Assembly (NCBI GenBank): GCA_903937225.1
Contig: CAIZYO010000169.1
Location: 1 to 8,264, forward strand
Length of the DNA stretch: 8,264 nucleotides
From: an uncultured Chloroflexota bacterium
Lineage (GTDB): Bacteria > Chloroflexota > Limnocylindria > Limnocylindrales > Limnocylindraceae
Reading direction: 5' to 3'
How positions within the stretch are numbered: the first letter of the stretch is position 1; each line of letters opens with the position of its first letter. The translations under genes were made by a program, and so were the position numbers. Shown piece by piece: positions 7,389-8,264 of this stretch. Under the pieces are notes generated by a model that worked only from the letters and a program-made list of their open reading frames with translations, was not told where the DNA came from and searched no databases.

Positions 7389-7960
7389 GCGAAGCGACGC
7401 GACCGCCACGTTCGCGACTCTCGCGGTTCGCGCCGTTCCTAGTATTGATTGGTGGTTTCGCACTCTTCACGTGGCTCTCTGGCGGTCCACCGCCGCCTGA
7501 GCCACAAGGGCCGCCCGCATCCGCTGCGCCAACACCGCGCAGCTCCGCAGAGACGGCGCAGGCCACCGAGTTCTTGAGCGCCGCCATTCGCGCAGCTGGA
7601 CTCGGCGTGATCACCGGCGGCGCCGACGTGCGTCCGCCGCTTCCACCGCAGTACAACGATCTGCCGCGAGTGGTGGTACGCGGCGCATCGGCGAACGATC
7701 CGCTTGGGATCCCGCTTCTTGCCGTTGTCTTCCCAGATGCCACATCCGCGGCGACCGCCGCCCCCGAGATCGCCGCCTACCTCGTGCTCCCCACCACGCT
7801 CGTCCTGGTCCCCCCAGACGCCACCTTCACCCTGCGGCGGAGCGGCAGCCTACTGGTCATTTTCCAGCGCACCCCCTCCGCCGACCCTGACCCATCTGCG
7901 GCGGAGTCCCTCCTCACGGTGCTCTCCACGCTCGGGGAGGAGATCCCGCTCCCTCGCTGA
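7385..7960 (+). CDS. Hypothetical membrane-anchored protein with Pro-rich linker
   Basis: I do not recognise this 191-residue protein. A basic N-terminus (RPPRSRLSR) precedes one hydrophobic segment at about 15-31 (FAPFLVLIGGFALFTWL), consistent with a signal anchor placing the rest outside the cytoplasm. Residues about 33-52 are rich in Pro and Ala, like a periplasmic or wall-facing linker. The remainder, about 55-191, looks like a small folded domain with alternating strands and helices (for example RVVVRGA, LLAVVFPDA, TLVLVPPDATFTL, GSLLVIFQR). There is no lipobox cysteine and the protein has no cysteine at all. The ATG overlaps the HIT stop as ATGA, so it is co-translated with its neighbours. 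Codon use resembles the flanking genes. It could assist a membrane process linked to the operon, but nothing in the sequence shows one. Confidence 0.8.
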   Translation: MSEATRPPRSRLSRFAPFLVLIGGFALFTWLSGGPPPPEPQGPPASAAPTPRSSAETAQATEFLSAAIRAAGLGVITGGADVRPPLPPQYNDLPRVVVRGASANDPLGIPLLAVVFPDATSAATAAPEIAAYLVLPTTLVLVPPDATFTLRRSGSLLVIFQRTPSADPDPSAAESLLTVLSTLGEEIPLPR

Positions 7961-7982
7961 GTCGGCCCCTCGCTGAATCGGC
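7951..7982 (+). repeat. 16-bp tandem duplication spanning a stop codon
   Basis: Two adjacent 16-bp copies (7951-7966 and 7967-7982) differ at one base, G7961 versus A7977. Copy 1 holds the last codons and TGA of the membrane-anchored protein gene; copy 2 lies in the spacer before rpsU. It looks like a small recent tandem duplication. Confidence 0.8.
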
Positions 7983-7985
7983 TAT

Positions 7986-8006
7986 CCTCCTCATCCCAAT
8001 AGGAGG
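7986..8006 (+). promoter_or_regulatory. Hairpin pairing with the rpsU Shine-Dalgarno sequence
   Basis: CCTCCT at 7986-7991 is the perfect reverse complement of the AGGAGG at 8001-8006, with a 9-nt loop between them. AGGAGG is an ideal ribosome binding site, 7 nt before the GTG start of rpsU. The RNA could fold so that the site is hidden. The left arm also imitates the anti-Shine-Dalgarno of 16S rRNA. A TATCCT at 7983-7988 overlapping the left arm could be a -10 element, but no -35 is evident. Pairing is seen; regulation is inferred. Confidence 0.5.
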
Positions 8007-8013
8007 TAGTTCA

Positions 8014-8199
8014 GTGGCAGAAGTTCGCATTGGTGATAACGAGTCCTTTGAGGCTGCGTTGCGCCGATTCAATAAGAAGGTCCAGCAGGCCGGCATCCTT
8101 GCCGAGTCTCGTCGACGTGAAGCGTTTGAAAACGCCGCGGAGAAGAAGAAGCGCAAGGACGCAAAGAAGAAGAAGCCGTCAGGCCCTCGCGGGATCTGA
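8014..8199 (+). CDS. rpsU: 30S ribosomal protein bS21
   Basis: bS21 is a small, basic subunit of the 30S ribosome that sits near the anti-Shine-Dalgarno region of 16S rRNA and aids initiation. The protein has 61 residues from GTG 8014, with AGGAGG 7 nt upstream. The family core is present: VRIGDNESFEAALRRFNKKV (4-23), then QQAGILAESRRREAFEN and a lysine/arginine-rich tail (EKKKRKDAKKKK). The length is usual for bS21. A second, independent sign is the following gene, probably yqeY, a common partner of rpsU. The gene is separated from the upstream operon by 53 bp and may have its own control through the leader hairpin. Confidence 0.96.
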   Translation: MAEVRIGDNESFEAALRRFNKKVQQAGILAESRRREAFENAAEKKKRKDAKKKKPSGPRGI

Positions 8200-8202
8200 T
8201 CC

Positions 8203-8227
8203 CTCGCGCGCCCCGTGGCGGCGCGAG
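8203..8227 (+). other. GC-rich hairpin between rpsU and the next gene
   Basis: CTCGCGC at 8203-8209 pairs with GCGCGAG at 8221-8227. Three more pairs (8210-8212 with 8217-8219) extend the stem if G8220 bulges, leaving a CCGT loop. There is no following T-tract, so it is not a standard intrinsic terminator. It may protect the rpsU 3' end or modulate read-through into the next gene. Confidence 0.5.
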
Positions 8228-8247
8228 CCGTCGGAGAGGAGCAGCGC

Positions 8248-8264
8248 ATGTCGCTTCGTGAACA
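8248..8264 (+). CDS. Start of probable GatB/YqeY-domain protein (3'-truncated by window edge)
   Basis: An ATG at 8248 has a strong GAGGAG (8236-8241) 6 nt upstream. Only MSLRE and two bases of the next codon are visible. YqeY proteins, which carry a domain related to the tRNA amidotransferase subunit GatB, commonly begin MSL(K/R)E, and yqeY commonly follows rpsU. The identity rests on five residues and gene order, so it is tentative; the presence of a gene start is much more certain. Confidence 0.5.

Overview
The window is one dense, single-strand (+) gene cluster from a bacterial chromosome. It holds the end of grpE, then dnaK, a three-gene ABC-2 exporter, dnaJ, prmA, a HIT-family gene, a membrane-anchored protein of unknown function, rpsU and the first codons of a probable yqeY. 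The backbone grpE-dnaK-dnaJ-prmA-(...)-rpsU-yqeY is the heat-shock and ribosome-maturation order known from Firmicutes, Chloroflexota and relatives. The sequence looks moderately GC-rich and uses strong AGGAGG-type ribosome binding sites. Intergenic gaps are almost absent and GTG starts are frequent. My guess is a compact, uncultivated-type genome such as a Chloroflexota-like lineage; this rests on gene order and style only and is low confidence.

Region 1 (1-2396): the GrpE C-terminal part and complete DnaK, separated by 55 bp. Region 2 (2407-4960): a NodI-like ATPase and two related six-helix ABC-2 permeases, placed between dnaK and dnaJ. The three genes are joined by two 4-base GTGA overlaps. 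Region 3 (4968-7960): a complete type I DnaJ, ribosomal protein L11 methyltransferase PrmA, a HIT-domain protein and an unknown protein with one N-terminal membrane segment, all overlapping. Region 4 (7961-8264): a short intergenic stretch with a 16-bp tandem duplication and a hairpin over the Shine-Dalgarno sequence, then rpsU (bS21), a GC-rich hairpin and the start of a probable yqeY.

GrpE, DnaK and DnaJ form the Hsp70 cycle: DnaJ delivers clients and stimulates ATP hydrolysis, and GrpE exchanges nucleotide. PrmA and bS21 link the cluster to the ribosome. The exporter is the unexpected component. From the end of dnaK to 7960 the largest gap is 10 bp, so these genes are probably co-transcribed and largely translationally coupled.

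The most notable observation is that prmA appears to start at a CTG codon (6092) overlapping the dnaJ stop as CTGA. A caller restricted to ATG/GTG/TTG would start at GTG 6263 and lose 57 residues of clearly PrmA-like N-terminus. No mobile element, CRISPR array, tRNA or rRNA was seen. I found no convincing evidence of a wholly new biological system here.
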